Origin: Tepidicella baoligensis
Lineage (GTDB): Bacteria > Pseudomonadota > Gammaproteobacteria > Burkholderiales > Burkholderiaceae_C
Assembly (NCBI RefSeq): GCF_013432195.1
Contig: NZ_JACCDB010000005.1
Location: 62,001-126,000 of the forward strand
Length of the DNA: 64,000 bases
Direction: 5' to 3'
Both the position numbers and the translations under genes were made by a program. How positions within the stretch are numbered: position 1 is the stretch's first letter; every line of letters begins with the position of its first letter. Below are positions 35,780-44,602 of the stretch, one piece after another. The notes beneath the pieces are model-generated. The model searched no databases, was not told the origin of the DNA, and saw only the letters and a list, made by a program, of their open reading frames with translations.

Positions 35780-36883
35780 ATGTTATTCCATTCCTCTCTG
35801 CGCCGTGAAATGGCGCGAAGCTTCGGTGCTTCGTTGCTGGTATTGCTCACCATCGTGATCACGATGCTGCTCATCCGCACACTGGGTCTGGCCAACAAAG
35901 GCAGCGTCAACCCGGAAGAAATCCTGCTGGTGCTGACCTACACCGTCATCGGTCGTCTGCCCACCGTGCTGACGCTGGCACTGTTCATCGCGGTCGTTTC
36001 CACCCTCTCACGCATGTACCGCGACAGCGAAATGGTGATCTGGTTCACCAGCGGGCGCGGCATCGCTTCGTTCCTGCCACCGGTGTTCCGTTTCGCGTGG
36101 CCGATCCTGCTCGCCATCTTTCTGCTGGTGATACTGGCTTGGCCCTGGACCAACCAGCAGATCGATGAACTGCGTGGCCGCTACGAGCAGCGGGGCGATC
36201 TGGAGCGGGTCGCGCCGGGCCAGTTCCAGGAGTCGTCAGGCGGCAGAAGGGTATTTTTCATTGACAAAGACACCGTCGATGGGACCGAGGGCCGCAACGT
36301 CTTCATCTCGAATACCAGCGATGACGGCAGGGAGACCATCACCTCGGCACGCACCGGGCGGGTGCAGTGGCTCGGCGATCAGCAGATGCTGCTGCTGGAA
36401 CAAGGGCAGCAGCTGGACCAGCCCGCTCCCGCCACACCTGGGCCGATCAGAATCAGCGAATTCGCCACCTATGGCATTCAGATCGGCCAGGCCACCGAGC
36501 CAGAGGGTATAGGTACGGGCCTCAAGGCCCTCCCCACCTGGGAACTCATCGGTCAACCGCACCCGGCTCATGCCGGTGAGCTGTCGTGGCGCGTGGGCTT
36601 GGCGTTGACCGCGTTCAATTTCACGCTGATGGGCGTCGCGGTAGCGGCCAACAATCCGCGGGCGGGCAAAAGCGGTAATCTGATGTTCATGCTGTTCGCC
36701 TTCGTGGTGTATTACAACCTGCTCAATCTGGGCCAAGGTTGGGTGGCGCGTGGCTTGGTGTCATCGCCAGCCCTGATGCTGGGCCTGCACGGCAGCGTGT
36801 TCATGCTGAGCCTGCTGTGGCTGGCCAAACGCCACTGGGACTGGCGCCTGCCCATACCCCGGATACCGAGGGCGGCGGCATGA
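35780..36883 (+). CDS. lptF: LPS export ABC transporter permease LptF
   Basis: A 367-residue permease of the LptB2FGC complex that extracts lipopolysaccharide from the inner membrane. Three N-terminal helices (about residues 15-120), a periplasmic jellyroll domain (about 130-265) and three C-terminal helices (about 275-355) give the standard topology. The opening MLFHSSLRREMARSFGASLL is typical. The ATG at 35780 sits 27 bases from the divergent pepA start, and reading upstream only enters antisense pepA. It overlaps lptG by ATGA. Confidence 0.96.
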   Translation: MLFHSSLRREMARSFGASLLVLLTIVITMLLIRTLGLANKGSVNPEEILLVLTYTVIGRLPTVLTLALFIAVVSTLSRMYRDSEMVIWFTSGRGIASFLPPVFRFAWPILLAIFLLVILAWPWTNQQIDELRGRYEQRGDLERVAPGQFQESSGGRRVFFIDKDTVDGTEGRNVFISNTSDDGRETITSARTGRVQWLGDQQMLLLEQGQQLDQPAPATPGPIRISEFATYGIQIGQATEPEGIGTGLKALPTWELIGQPHPAHAGELSWRVGLALTAFNFTLMGVAVAANNPRAGKSGNLMFMLFAFVVYYNLLNLGQGWVARGLVSSPALMLGLHGSVFMLSLLWLAKRHWDWRLPIPRIPRAAA

Positions 36884-37998
36884 GGACGGTGCGCAAACTC
36901 ATCTTCGGCGAGTTGTTGGCCGCCATCGGCTTCGTCACACTGGCTTTTTTGTCGCTGTTTTTGTTCTTCGACCTGCTGGACGAACTCCCCGCCCTGGGAA
37001 GGGTGTCGCCTCTGGACGCTTCCCTGCGGTACGACATGCCGCAAGCCCTGTTGTTCGTGGCCCTGCTGATGCCCAGCCGCCTGTATGAGCTGTTGCCGAT
37101 CGCGGTGCTCATCGGATCGGTCTATGGCCTCGTGAGACTGGCGCAAGGCTCGGAATTCACCATCCTGCGCACCAGCGGGCTGGGCCCCTGGAGGGCCTTG
37201 CAGAACATGCTGTGGCTCGGGGCTGGCTTCGTGGTGCTGACGGTCGTGATCGGCGACTACCTGGCCCCTTGGACCGATCGGCAAGGACAACTGCTAAAAG
37301 CCGCTTACCAGGGCCGCATCAGCATCGGGCAAACCGGGGCCTGGCTGAAAGAGCGTGGCGAGGACACCCAGACCTCGGTGAACGTGCGGGCCATGGACGC
37401 CCACGGCGAATTGCAGGATGTGCGCATCTTCACTTTCGACGACGCCGGACGATTGCGCCAGACGCTGCGGGCCAGCGCCGCCACCGTGGACAACGCCAGT
37501 GGGTTGTGGCGATTGCGTGAAGTCCGGCTGCGCGAGTTCGATCTGGGCGCCGAGGCGGGGCACATCCGTCATGTCGAATCCGACGCGCTGGACTGGCCGA
37601 CCACGCTGACCACCGACATGATCGCGGTCGCCTTGCTCAAGCCGGAGCGTATGCGCACCGCCGACCTGTTCAGCTACATCCGCCACCTGCAGGCCAACAA
37701 CCAAACCGCGCAGCGCTATGAAATCGAGTTCTGGCGCAAGGTGTTCTACCCCCTGAGCTGCCTGGTGATGGTGGTTCTGGCCCTGCCTTTCGCCTATCTC
37801 CACTTCCGCTCGAAAGGGCTGGCTGCCTACGTATTCGCCGGCGTCATGATCGGGATCAGCTTCTTCTTGCTGAACAATGTGTTCGGCTACATCGGCAACC
37901 TGCGCGACTGGGAGCCCTGGATCACCTCGGCAGCGCCATCGCTGCTGTACTCGCTCGCCTCGCTCGGGGCGTTTGGCTGGCTGGTGCTTAAACGATAG
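36880..37998 (+). CDS. lptG: LPS export ABC transporter permease LptG
   Basis: The 372-residue partner of LptF with the same six-helix plus periplasmic jellyroll design. Visible landmarks are RTVRKLIFGELLAAIGFV at the N-terminus, EFTILRTSGLGPWRALQNML near residue 90 (coupling region to LptB), and the C-terminal EFWRKVFYPLSCLVMVVLALP. Its start overlaps the lptF stop. Together they form the standard lptFG operon; lptB, lptC and lptA are not in the window. Confidence 0.96.
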   Translation: MRTVRKLIFGELLAAIGFVTLAFLSLFLFFDLLDELPALGRVSPLDASLRYDMPQALLFVALLMPSRLYELLPIAVLIGSVYGLVRLAQGSEFTILRTSGLGPWRALQNMLWLGAGFVVLTVVIGDYLAPWTDRQGQLLKAAYQGRISIGQTGAWLKERGEDTQTSVNVRAMDAHGELQDVRIFTFDDAGRLRQTLRASAATVDNASGLWRLREVRLREFDLGAEAGHIRHVESDALDWPTTLTTDMIAVALLKPERMRTADLFSYIRHLQANNQTAQRYEIEFWRKVFYPLSCLVMVVLALPFAYLHFRSKGLAAYVFAGVMIGISFFLLNNVFGYIGNLRDWEPWITSAAPSLLYSLASLGAFGWLVLKR

Positions 37999-38006
37999 GA
38001 CACCAC

Positions 38007-38375
38007 ATGCGCGCCGTCGTCGTCTTTGCCCACGGTTCCCGCGATCCGCTGTGGCGCCGGCCGGTCGAGGCCGTGGCCGATGCCATCGCCGCCCTCGACC
38101 CCTCCAGCCGCGTGGGTTGCGCCTACCTGGAGCTGTGCGAGCCATCCCTGCCAGCAGCCGTGGCCGAGCTCGTGGCCACAGGCGCCAGCGACATCCGCGT
38201 GCTGCCCCTGTTCTTCGGAATGGGCAAACACGCTCGCGAGGACCTGCCCTCACTCATGGCAGCCTTGCAGCAACAATACCCCACGGTGCGCTTGCATCTG
38301 CTGCCCCCGGCCGGCGAGCATCCGCGCCTGATCGGCCTGCTCGCCGAAATCGCCCTGGAGGACCGTCCCGCATGA
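38007..38375 (+). CDS. short CbiX-type sirohydrochlorin chelatase
   Basis: A 122-residue single-domain chelatase of the CbiX/SirB group. The N-terminal VVVFAHGSRDPLWRRPVE carries the metal-ligand His, the second conserved part is RVGCAYLELCEPSLPAAVAE, and FFGMGKHAREDLPSLM carries another His. Short CbiX proteins act as homodimers and insert cobalt or iron into sirohydrochlorin. Its stop overlaps the start of cysB (ATGA), favouring siroheme synthesis for sulfite reduction over a B12 role. Metal choice cannot be told from sequence. Confidence 0.87.
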   Translation: MRAVVVFAHGSRDPLWRRPVEAVADAIAALDPSSRVGCAYLELCEPSLPAAVAELVATGASDIRVLPLFFGMGKHAREDLPSLMAALQQQYPTVRLHLLPPAGEHPRLIGLLAEIALEDRPA

Positions 38376-39316
38376 ACCTGCACCAGTTCCGCTTCGTTCA
38401 GGAAGCGGTACGCCGCAACCTCAACCTCACCGAAGCCGCCAAGGCGCTGCACACCTCCCAACCCGGTGTCTCCAAAGCCATCCTCGAACTGGAGGACGAG
38501 CTCGGGGTGGACATCTTCACCCGCCACGGCAAACGCATCAAACGCATCACCGAACCGGGCCAGCATGTACTCAAGAGCATCGAGATCATCATGCGCGAGG
38601 TCAACAACCTCAAGCGCATCGGCGAACAGTTCTCGGCCCAGGACAGTGGCAACCTGAGCATAGCCACCACCCACACCCAGGCGCGCTACGTGCTGCCTGG
38701 CCCGGTGGCTCGGCTGCGACAGATCTACCCCAAGGTGTCCGTGAGCCTGCACCAGGGCTCCCCCGCCCAGGTGGCGCAGATGCTGCTCGATGAGGTCGCC
38801 GACATCGGCATGGCCACCGAAGCGCTGACGCAATACGAGGAATTGGTCACCCTGCCCTGCTACGACTGGCAACACGTGCTGGTGCTGCCGTTTGCCCACC
38901 CCCTCTTGGACAAAGAGCGGATCAGCCTGGAAGACCTGGCCCAGGTGCCGCTCATCACCTACCACCCCTCGTTCACCGGCCGCACCCGCATCGACCAGGC
39001 CTTTGGCTTGCGCCAGCTCAAACCGCATATCGTGCTCGAGGCCATCGACTCCGACGTGATCAAGACCTACGTGAAACTGGGCATGGGCGTGGGCATCGTG
39101 GCCGAAATGGCCATGCAGGGCGAGGAGCGTCACCCCGATCTGGTGGCCCGGCCCGCCGGCCACCTATTTGGCCAGAACGTGGCCCGCGTCGCCTTCAAGC
39201 GTGGGGTTTATCTGCGCCAGTTCGTGCTGCGCTTTGCCGAGCTGCTGGGCGACCGGCTTTCGCGTGAGCTCATCATGAAGGCCATGCAGGGCCAGGGCCA
39301 CGATTACGATATGTAA
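38372..39316 (+). CDS. cysB: CysB-like LysR transcriptional regulator
   Basis: A 314-residue LysR-family regulator. The N-terminal winged helix-turn-helix has MNLHQFRFVQEAVRRNLNL then TEAAKALHTSQPGVSKAILE (about residues 18-40); the effector domain (about 95-290) has IATTHTQARYVLPGPVARL and PLITYHPSFTGRTRID, as in CysB, which senses acetylserine and activates sulfate assimilation. It is translationally coupled to the preceding chelatase gene by ATGA. Cbl is a close paralogue, but CysB is the better fit. Confidence 0.93.
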   Translation: MNLHQFRFVQEAVRRNLNLTEAAKALHTSQPGVSKAILELEDELGVDIFTRHGKRIKRITEPGQHVLKSIEIIMREVNNLKRIGEQFSAQDSGNLSIATTHTQARYVLPGPVARLRQIYPKVSVSLHQGSPAQVAQMLLDEVADIGMATEALTQYEELVTLPCYDWQHVLVLPFAHPLLDKERISLEDLAQVPLITYHPSFTGRTRIDQAFGLRQLKPHIVLEAIDSDVIKTYVKLGMGVGIVAEMAMQGEERHPDLVARPAGHLFGQNVARVAFKRGVYLRQFVLRFAELLGDRLSRELIMKAMQGQGHDYDM

Positions 39317-39332
39317 GCCATCCACACCGACC

Positions 39333-40523
39333 ATGAACGCCGCCACGCCTGCCATTGAACCCCATACACCGGTTGTACACAGCCGCCTGCCCCAGGTGGG
39401 CACCACCATCTTCACGGTCATGTCGGCCCTGGCCGCCGAAACCGGCGCGGTCAACCTCGGGCAGGGCTTTCCGGACTTCGACTGCGACCCCCAACTGATC
39501 GACGCCGTGTATGCCGCCATGCGGGCCGGCCACAACCAGTACCCCCCCATGACTGGCGTCCCAGCGCTGCGCCAAGCGATTGCGGCCAAGGTGCAAGCGC
39601 TGTATGGCCACACCTGCGACGCCCAGGCCGAAGTGACCGTCACGGCCGGCGCCACGCAAGCCATCCTCACGGCCGTGCTGGCCGTCGTCCACCCCGGCGA
39701 CGAGGTGATCGTGCTGGAGCCCTGCTACGACAGCTACGTGCCCAACATCGAGCTGGCCGGCGGCGTGGTGGTACGGGTGCCGCTCACCCCCGGTACCTTC
39801 CGGCCGGACTTCGACCGCATCGCCGCGGCGCTCACCCCGCGCACCCGCGCCCTCATCATCAACAGCCCGCACAACCCGAGCGGCCGCGTGTGGACGCGCG
39901 AGGACATGCTGCGCCTGCAGGAACTGCTGGCACCCACCGACGTGCTGCTGATCAGCGACGAGGTGTACGAACACATGGTCTACGACGGCCAGCCGCACGA
40001 AAGCGCGGCCCGCTATCCCGGCCTGGCCGCACGGGCCTTCATCGTCAGCAGCTTCGGCAAGACCTACCACGTGACCGGCTGGAAAGTGGGTTATGTGGTG
40101 GCGCCGGCCCCACTGATGGCCGAATTCCGCAAGGTGCATCAGTTCAACGTGTTCACCGTGAACACACCCATGCAGCACGGGCTCGCCGCCTACATGGCAG
40201 ACCCGACCCCCTACCTGGAACTGCCAACCTTCTACGCGGCCAAGCGCGACCTGTTCCGCCAGGGCCTGGCGCAGACCCGCTTCCGCCTGCTGCCCAGCGA
40301 AGGCACCTACTTCCAGTGTGTGGACATCTCGGGGCTGGCCGTGCCGGAAAAAGACCTTCCCGAAGGCGATTTCTGCCAGTGGCTCACGCGCGAGGTGGGC
40401 GTGGCCGCCATCCCGCTGTCGGCCTTCTACGGCAACGGCTTCGAGCAACAGGTGATCCGCTTCTGCTACGCCAAGCGGGACGAGACGCTGAGGGCGGCAT
40501 TGGCCCGGCTGGCAAGACTCTAG
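39333..40523 (+). CDS. PLP-dependent aminotransferase, class I/II (YbdL-like)
   Basis: A 396-residue fold-type I aminotransferase. Landmarks are VNLGQGFPDFDCDPQLIDAV near the N-terminus, NQYPPMTGVPALRQAIA, TAGATQAILTAVLAV, NSPHNPSGRVW, ISDEVYEHMVYDG, and the PLP lysine in SSFGKTYHVTGWKVGY. The layout is that of the methionine aminotransferase YbdL and kynurenine aminotransferases, which transaminate methionine and aromatic amino acids. It follows cysB by 16 bases on the same strand, so a link to sulfur amino acid metabolism (e.g. methionine salvage) is plausible. Confidence 0.9.
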   Translation: MNAATPAIEPHTPVVHSRLPQVGTTIFTVMSALAAETGAVNLGQGFPDFDCDPQLIDAVYAAMRAGHNQYPPMTGVPALRQAIAAKVQALYGHTCDAQAEVTVTAGATQAILTAVLAVVHPGDEVIVLEPCYDSYVPNIELAGGVVVRVPLTPGTFRPDFDRIAAALTPRTRALIINSPHNPSGRVWTREDMLRLQELLAPTDVLLISDEVYEHMVYDGQPHESAARYPGLAARAFIVSSFGKTYHVTGWKVGYVVAPAPLMAEFRKVHQFNVFTVNTPMQHGLAAYMADPTPYLELPTFYAAKRDLFRQGLAQTRFRLLPSEGTYFQCVDISGLAVPEKDLPEGDFCQWLTREVGVAAIPLSAFYGNGFEQQVIRFCYAKRDETLRAALARLARL

Positions 40524-40538
40524 ATCGGGCAACAGGCC

Positions 40539-43500
40539 TCACTGAGCCAGTTGGGCCCACACCTTGTCCAGCCGTTTCACGCTCACGGGCTGCGGCGTGC
40601 GCAGCTCCTGGGCGAAGAGGCTCACGCGCAGCTCCTCCAACAGCCAGCGCAACTCGTTCATACGTTCATCGGTCACACCCTTGCGCTCGGCCACGAGGCG
40701 CCAATAGCGCTGCTCCTGCAGCTTCACATCGGCCATACGGGCGGCATCGCGTGCCGGATCGGCCCGCAGCTTGTCGAGCCGCATGACGATGGCTTTGAGA
40801 TAGCGCGGCACATGCTGCAACGCCGACCAGGGTGTTTCCAACAGAAACCGCTTGCCCACCAGCCGCTGCAACTGCTGGGTCGCGTCGGCCACGGCCTCGG
40901 TCGCGCCCTTGGTGTCCTTGAGCTTGCGCTGGGCAACGGCGTACTCCGCCAGCACGGCGCCGCAGAGGCGAGCCACCTCGTGGCAGATCAGGGTCAGCCG
41001 GCCGCGGCCTTCTTCCAGCCGGCGCTTGAAATCGGCCTCGTTCGCGGGCAACGGCTCCTGCATGAACGCCCGGTCCATGGCCACGGCAATGATCTGGTCA
41101 CGCAATTCCTCCTGCGTGCCCAGGGCCATGTAGGCCACGGCCATTTTCTGCAGGTCTGGAATGTTTTTTTCCAGGTACTTGAGCGCGTCGCGCATCTGCA
41201 GGGCGAACAGGCGGCGCAGCCCGGCATGGTGCTTGCGGGCCGCCGCCTCGGGCTCATCGAACACCTCGACCGTGACGGCATCGCCTGCGTCGATGAGCGC
41301 AGGGAAGCCCAGCAGCGTCTGCCCGCCCTTGCGGATTTCCATGATCTCCGGCCAGTCGCCGAAGGCCCAGGTGGTGTGGAGCTGGGCCCCATCGGCGGGG
41401 ACCGAGTTGGACACCTGAGTGGCGCCCGCTGGCGCCTTGGCAACACGGGCCACGTTATCCACGGCGGCCGCCTGGGCCGATGCAGCCGCTTTCGCGGCGG
41501 GCACCTGCACGCCATCACTTGGGCCCACCTGGTCGGCCAGTTTGAGCTGCGCGAGGGCCTGGAACGCCCCACGCGCCTTGGCCCCCCACTCGGCTTTCAG
41601 CGCCGACAGCTGCCGGCTTTGCCCCAATTGCCGGCCATGCTCGTCCACCACCCGCAGGTTCATGAAGTGGTGGGGCTGCAGCATGTCGAGCTTGAAGTCG
41701 GTGCGCTTCACGTCCAACCCGGTGATTTGCCGCACTTCCAGCAGCAGGGCATCGATCAGGCTGCCCTGGGCGTAACGGTCCGGTGCGCCCAGCTTGGCGG
41801 CGAGTTGCTCGGCACTTTCAGGCAGCGGTACGAGTCGGGCACGGGGCTTCTGGGGCAGGCTCTTGAGCAAGGCGAGGATTTTGTCCTTCAGCATGCCCGG
41901 CACCAGCCATTCGCAACGTTCGTCGCTCACCTGGTTGAGCACGAACAGCGGTAAGGTCACGGTCAGGCCGTCTTTCGGGTCGCCAGGTTCATGCAGGTAG
42001 GTGGCGCTGCAATCCACGCCACCCAGCTTCACGGTTTTGGGGAAGGCATGACTCGTCACCCCCGCCGCCTCGTGGCGCATCAGCTCCTCTCGGGTGAGGT
42101 GCAGCAACTTGGGCTGCGACCGGGACGCCTCTCGCCACCAGCGCTCCAGCTCACGCCCGCTGCTGACCGTCTCGGGCAGTTGGGCGTCGTAAAAAGCGAA
42201 GATCAGTTCGTCGTCCACCAACACGTCTTGCCGGCGCGACTTGTGCTCCAGCTCCTGCACCTTCTCGATGAGCTTGCGATTCGCCGCCAGGAACGGCAAC
42301 CGCCGCAGCCATTCCGCAGGCCAAGTGTCTTCATACAAGGCCCCCACCAAGGCCTCTCGAATGAAGATCTCGCGCGCACCGCTCGGGTCCACCCGGCCGT
42401 AGTGCACCCGGCGTTGGCTATACACCACGAGCCCATACAGGGTGGCTCGCTCGTAGGCCACGACTTCGGCCGCCTTTTTCTCCCAGTGCGGGTCCAGCAG
42501 CTGTTTTTTCAACAGGTGTGCACCCACCTGCTCCAGCCACTGCGGCTCGATGGCAGCGATGCCACGCCCGAACAAGCGTGTGGTTTCCACCAGCTCTGCA
42601 CACACGATCCAGCGCCCCGGACGCTTGCTGAGGTGCGCACCCGGGTGACGGTGGAATTTGATACCGCGCGCACCCAGATACACGTCTTCGGTGTCGTGCT
42701 TGCAGCCGATATTGCCCAGCAGCCCCGCCAGCATGCAGAGGTGCAACTGCTCATAACTGGCTGGTGTGGTGTTGAGCTTCCAGCCGTGTTCGGCCACCAC
42801 GGTGTGCAACTGGCTGTGAATATCGCGCCATTCACGCACCCGGCGCGCGCTGATGAAGTGCTGCCGCAGCAAAGCCTCGTACTGGCGGTTGGACAGTTTG
42901 TGCGTCGGCGTGGCATCTGCGGCGTGCACAGCGGCTTGGGCGGTGTGGCTTTTGGGTGCCTTGCCGCCACGGGCCTCGTCCAGCCACTTCCACAGCTTGA
43001 GCGTGCTGGTGAACTCGCTTTTCTCGTCGTCGAACTTGGCGTGCGCCTGGTCGGCCTGGGCTTGGGCCTCCAGGGGGCGCTCGCGCACGTCCTGCACGCT
43101 CAGGGCGCTGGCGATGATAAGCACCTCGTGCAGCGCCTGGCGCTCGCGCGCCTCCAGAATCATGCGGCCCACACGGGGGTCAAGCGGCAGTTTGGCCAGC
43201 TCGGCGCCGAGCTTCGTGAGCTCGTTGGCCTCGTCCATGGCGCCCAGTTCCTGCAGCAACTGGTAGCCGTCGGTGATGGCGCGGCGGCTCGGGGCTTGCA
43301 GGAAAGGAAAGTCTTCCACCGCTCCCAGGCGCAGCGCCTTCATGCGCAGAATCACCGCCGCGAGCGATGAGCGCAGGATTTCGGGGTCGGTGAAACGAGG
43401 GCGCGCATGGAAGTCGGCCTCGTCATACAGGCGGATGCAGATACCGTCGGCCACGCGACCGCAACGGCCGGCACGCTGGTTGGCCGCCGCCTGGCTGATG

Positions 43501-44516
43501 GGCTCCACCAGCAACTGTTCCACCTTGCTGCGCAGGCTGTAGCGCTTGACGCGCGCCGTGCCGGCGTCAATCACGTAACGAATACCAGGCACCGTGAGCG
43601 ACGTCTCGGCCACGTTGGTGGCCAGCACGATGCGCCTCTCGCCCCCGGGGTGGAAGATGCGGTCCTGCTCGGCCTGGCTCAAACGCGCAAACAGCGGCAG
43701 CACCTCGGTGTTACGCAACACGGGCTGATGGCTCAAGTGCTTGCGCAGGCGATCGGCCGCCTCGCGGATTTCACGCTCGCCGGGAAGGAACACCAAAATA
43801 TCACCACTGTGTGCCCCACCCCGCCACAACTCATCCACGGCGTCGGCGATGGCGTCGTTCAGATCGTATTCGCGGCTTTCCTCGAACGGCCGATAGCGCA
43901 CCTCCACCGGGTAGGTACGGCCCGAGACCATCACCACCGGGGCTGCTCCCTGGCGTGAAGCAAAGTGCTGCGCGAAGCGATCGGCGTCGATGGTGGCCGA
44001 GGTGACGATGACCTTCAAGTCCGGCCGCCGCGGCAGGATTTGCTTGATGTAGCCCAGCAGAAAGTCGATGTTGAGGCTGCGCTCGTGCGCCTCGTCGATG
44101 ATCAGCGTGTCGTAGGCCTGCAGCAGCGGGTCGGTTTGCGTCTCGGCCAGGAGAATGCCGTCGGTCATCAGCTTGATCGAGGCGCTCTGGCTCAGCCGGT
44201 CGTGAAAGCGCACCTTGTAGCCCACCACCTCGCCCAGCGGGGTGTGCAGTTCCTCGGCAATGCGGCTGGCCACGGAACTGGCGGCGATGCGGCGCGGCTG
44301 GGTATGCCCAATGAGCCGGCCACGCTCCCCCGGCTGGGCGTTCAGACGCCCCCGGCCCATGGCCAGCGCAATCTTGGGCAACTGGGTGGTTTTGCCGGAG
44401 CCGGTTTCACCGCAGACGATGATGACCTGATGCTCGCGCAAGGCGGCCTCGATCTCGTGGCGCTTGCCGCTAACGGGCAGGGATTCGGGGAATTCGATCT
44501 TCAAAGGTGCGGCCAT
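40539..44516 (-). CDS. hrpA: ATP-dependent RNA helicase HrpA
   Basis: A 1325-residue DEAH-box helicase, close to the E. coli length. Motif I is VCGETGSGKTTQLPKIAL (about residue 35), motif Ia TQPRRIAASSVASR, motif II IIDEAHERSLN, motif III TSATIDADRF, motif V ATNVAETSLTVPGIRYVID and motif VI QRAGRCGRV. Winged-helix, ratchet and OB-fold regions follow, then a long C-terminal DUF3418-type region (about residue 700 on). HrpA rescues stalled ribosomes and processes fimbrial mRNA in E. coli. It stands alone, divergent from argA and convergent with the aminotransferase gene. Confidence 0.97.
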   Translation of the reverse strand: MAAPLKIEFPESLPVSGKRHEIEAALREHQVIIVCGETGSGKTTQLPKIALAMGRGRLNAQPGERGRLIGHTQPRRIAASSVASRIAEELHTPLGEVVGYKVRFHDRLSQSASIKLMTDGILLAETQTDPLLQAYDTLIIDEAHERSLNIDFLLGYIKQILPRRPDLKVIVTSATIDADRFAQHFASRQGAAPVVMVSGRTYPVEVRYRPFEESREYDLNDAIADAVDELWRGGAHSGDILVFLPGEREIREAADRLRKHLSHQPVLRNTEVLPLFARLSQAEQDRIFHPGGERRIVLATNVAETSLTVPGIRYVIDAGTARVKRYSLRSKVEQLLVEPISQAAANQRAGRCGRVADGICIRLYDEADFHARPRFTDPEILRSSLAAVILRMKALRLGAVEDFPFLQAPSRRAITDGYQLLQELGAMDEANELTKLGAELAKLPLDPRVGRMILEARERQALHEVLIIASALSVQDVRERPLEAQAQADQAHAKFDDEKSEFTSTLKLWKWLDEARGGKAPKSHTAQAAVHAADATPTHKLSNRQYEALLRQHFISARRVREWRDIHSQLHTVVAEHGWKLNTTPASYEQLHLCMLAGLLGNIGCKHDTEDVYLGARGIKFHRHPGAHLSKRPGRWIVCAELVETTRLFGRGIAAIEPQWLEQVGAHLLKKQLLDPHWEKKAAEVVAYERATLYGLVVYSQRRVHYGRVDPSGAREIFIREALVGALYEDTWPAEWLRRLPFLAANRKLIEKVQELEHKSRRQDVLVDDELIFAFYDAQLPETVSSGRELERWWREASRSQPKLLHLTREELMRHEAAGVTSHAFPKTVKLGGVDCSATYLHEPGDPKDGLTVTLPLFVLNQVSDERCEWLVPGMLKDKILALLKSLPQKPRARLVPLPESAEQLAAKLGAPDRYAQGSLIDALLLEVRQITGLDVKRTDFKLDMLQPHHFMNLRVVDEHGRQLGQSRQLSALKAEWGAKARGAFQALAQLKLADQVGPSDGVQVPAAKAAASAQAAAVDNVARVAKAPAGATQVSNSVPADGAQLHTTWAFGDWPEIMEIRKGGQTLLGFPALIDAGDAVTVEVFDEPEAAARKHHAGLRRLFALQMRDALKYLEKNIPDLQKMAVAYMALGTQEELRDQIIAVAMDRAFMQEPLPANEADFKRRLEEGRGRLTLICHEVARLCGAVLAEYAVAQRKLKDTKGATEAVADATQQLQRLVGKRFLLETPWSALQHVPRYLKAIVMRLDKLRADPARDAARMADVKLQEQRYWRLVAERKGVTDERMNELRWLLEELRVSLFAQELRTPQPVSVKRLDKVWAQLAQ

Positions 44517-44602
44517 GAACAGGCGAAAACACAGCGGGGGGCAAACTTCCGATTATCCTTGGGGTCTGGTCACCCGATGGCCAACCTTCACGTTCACGCC
44601 CC

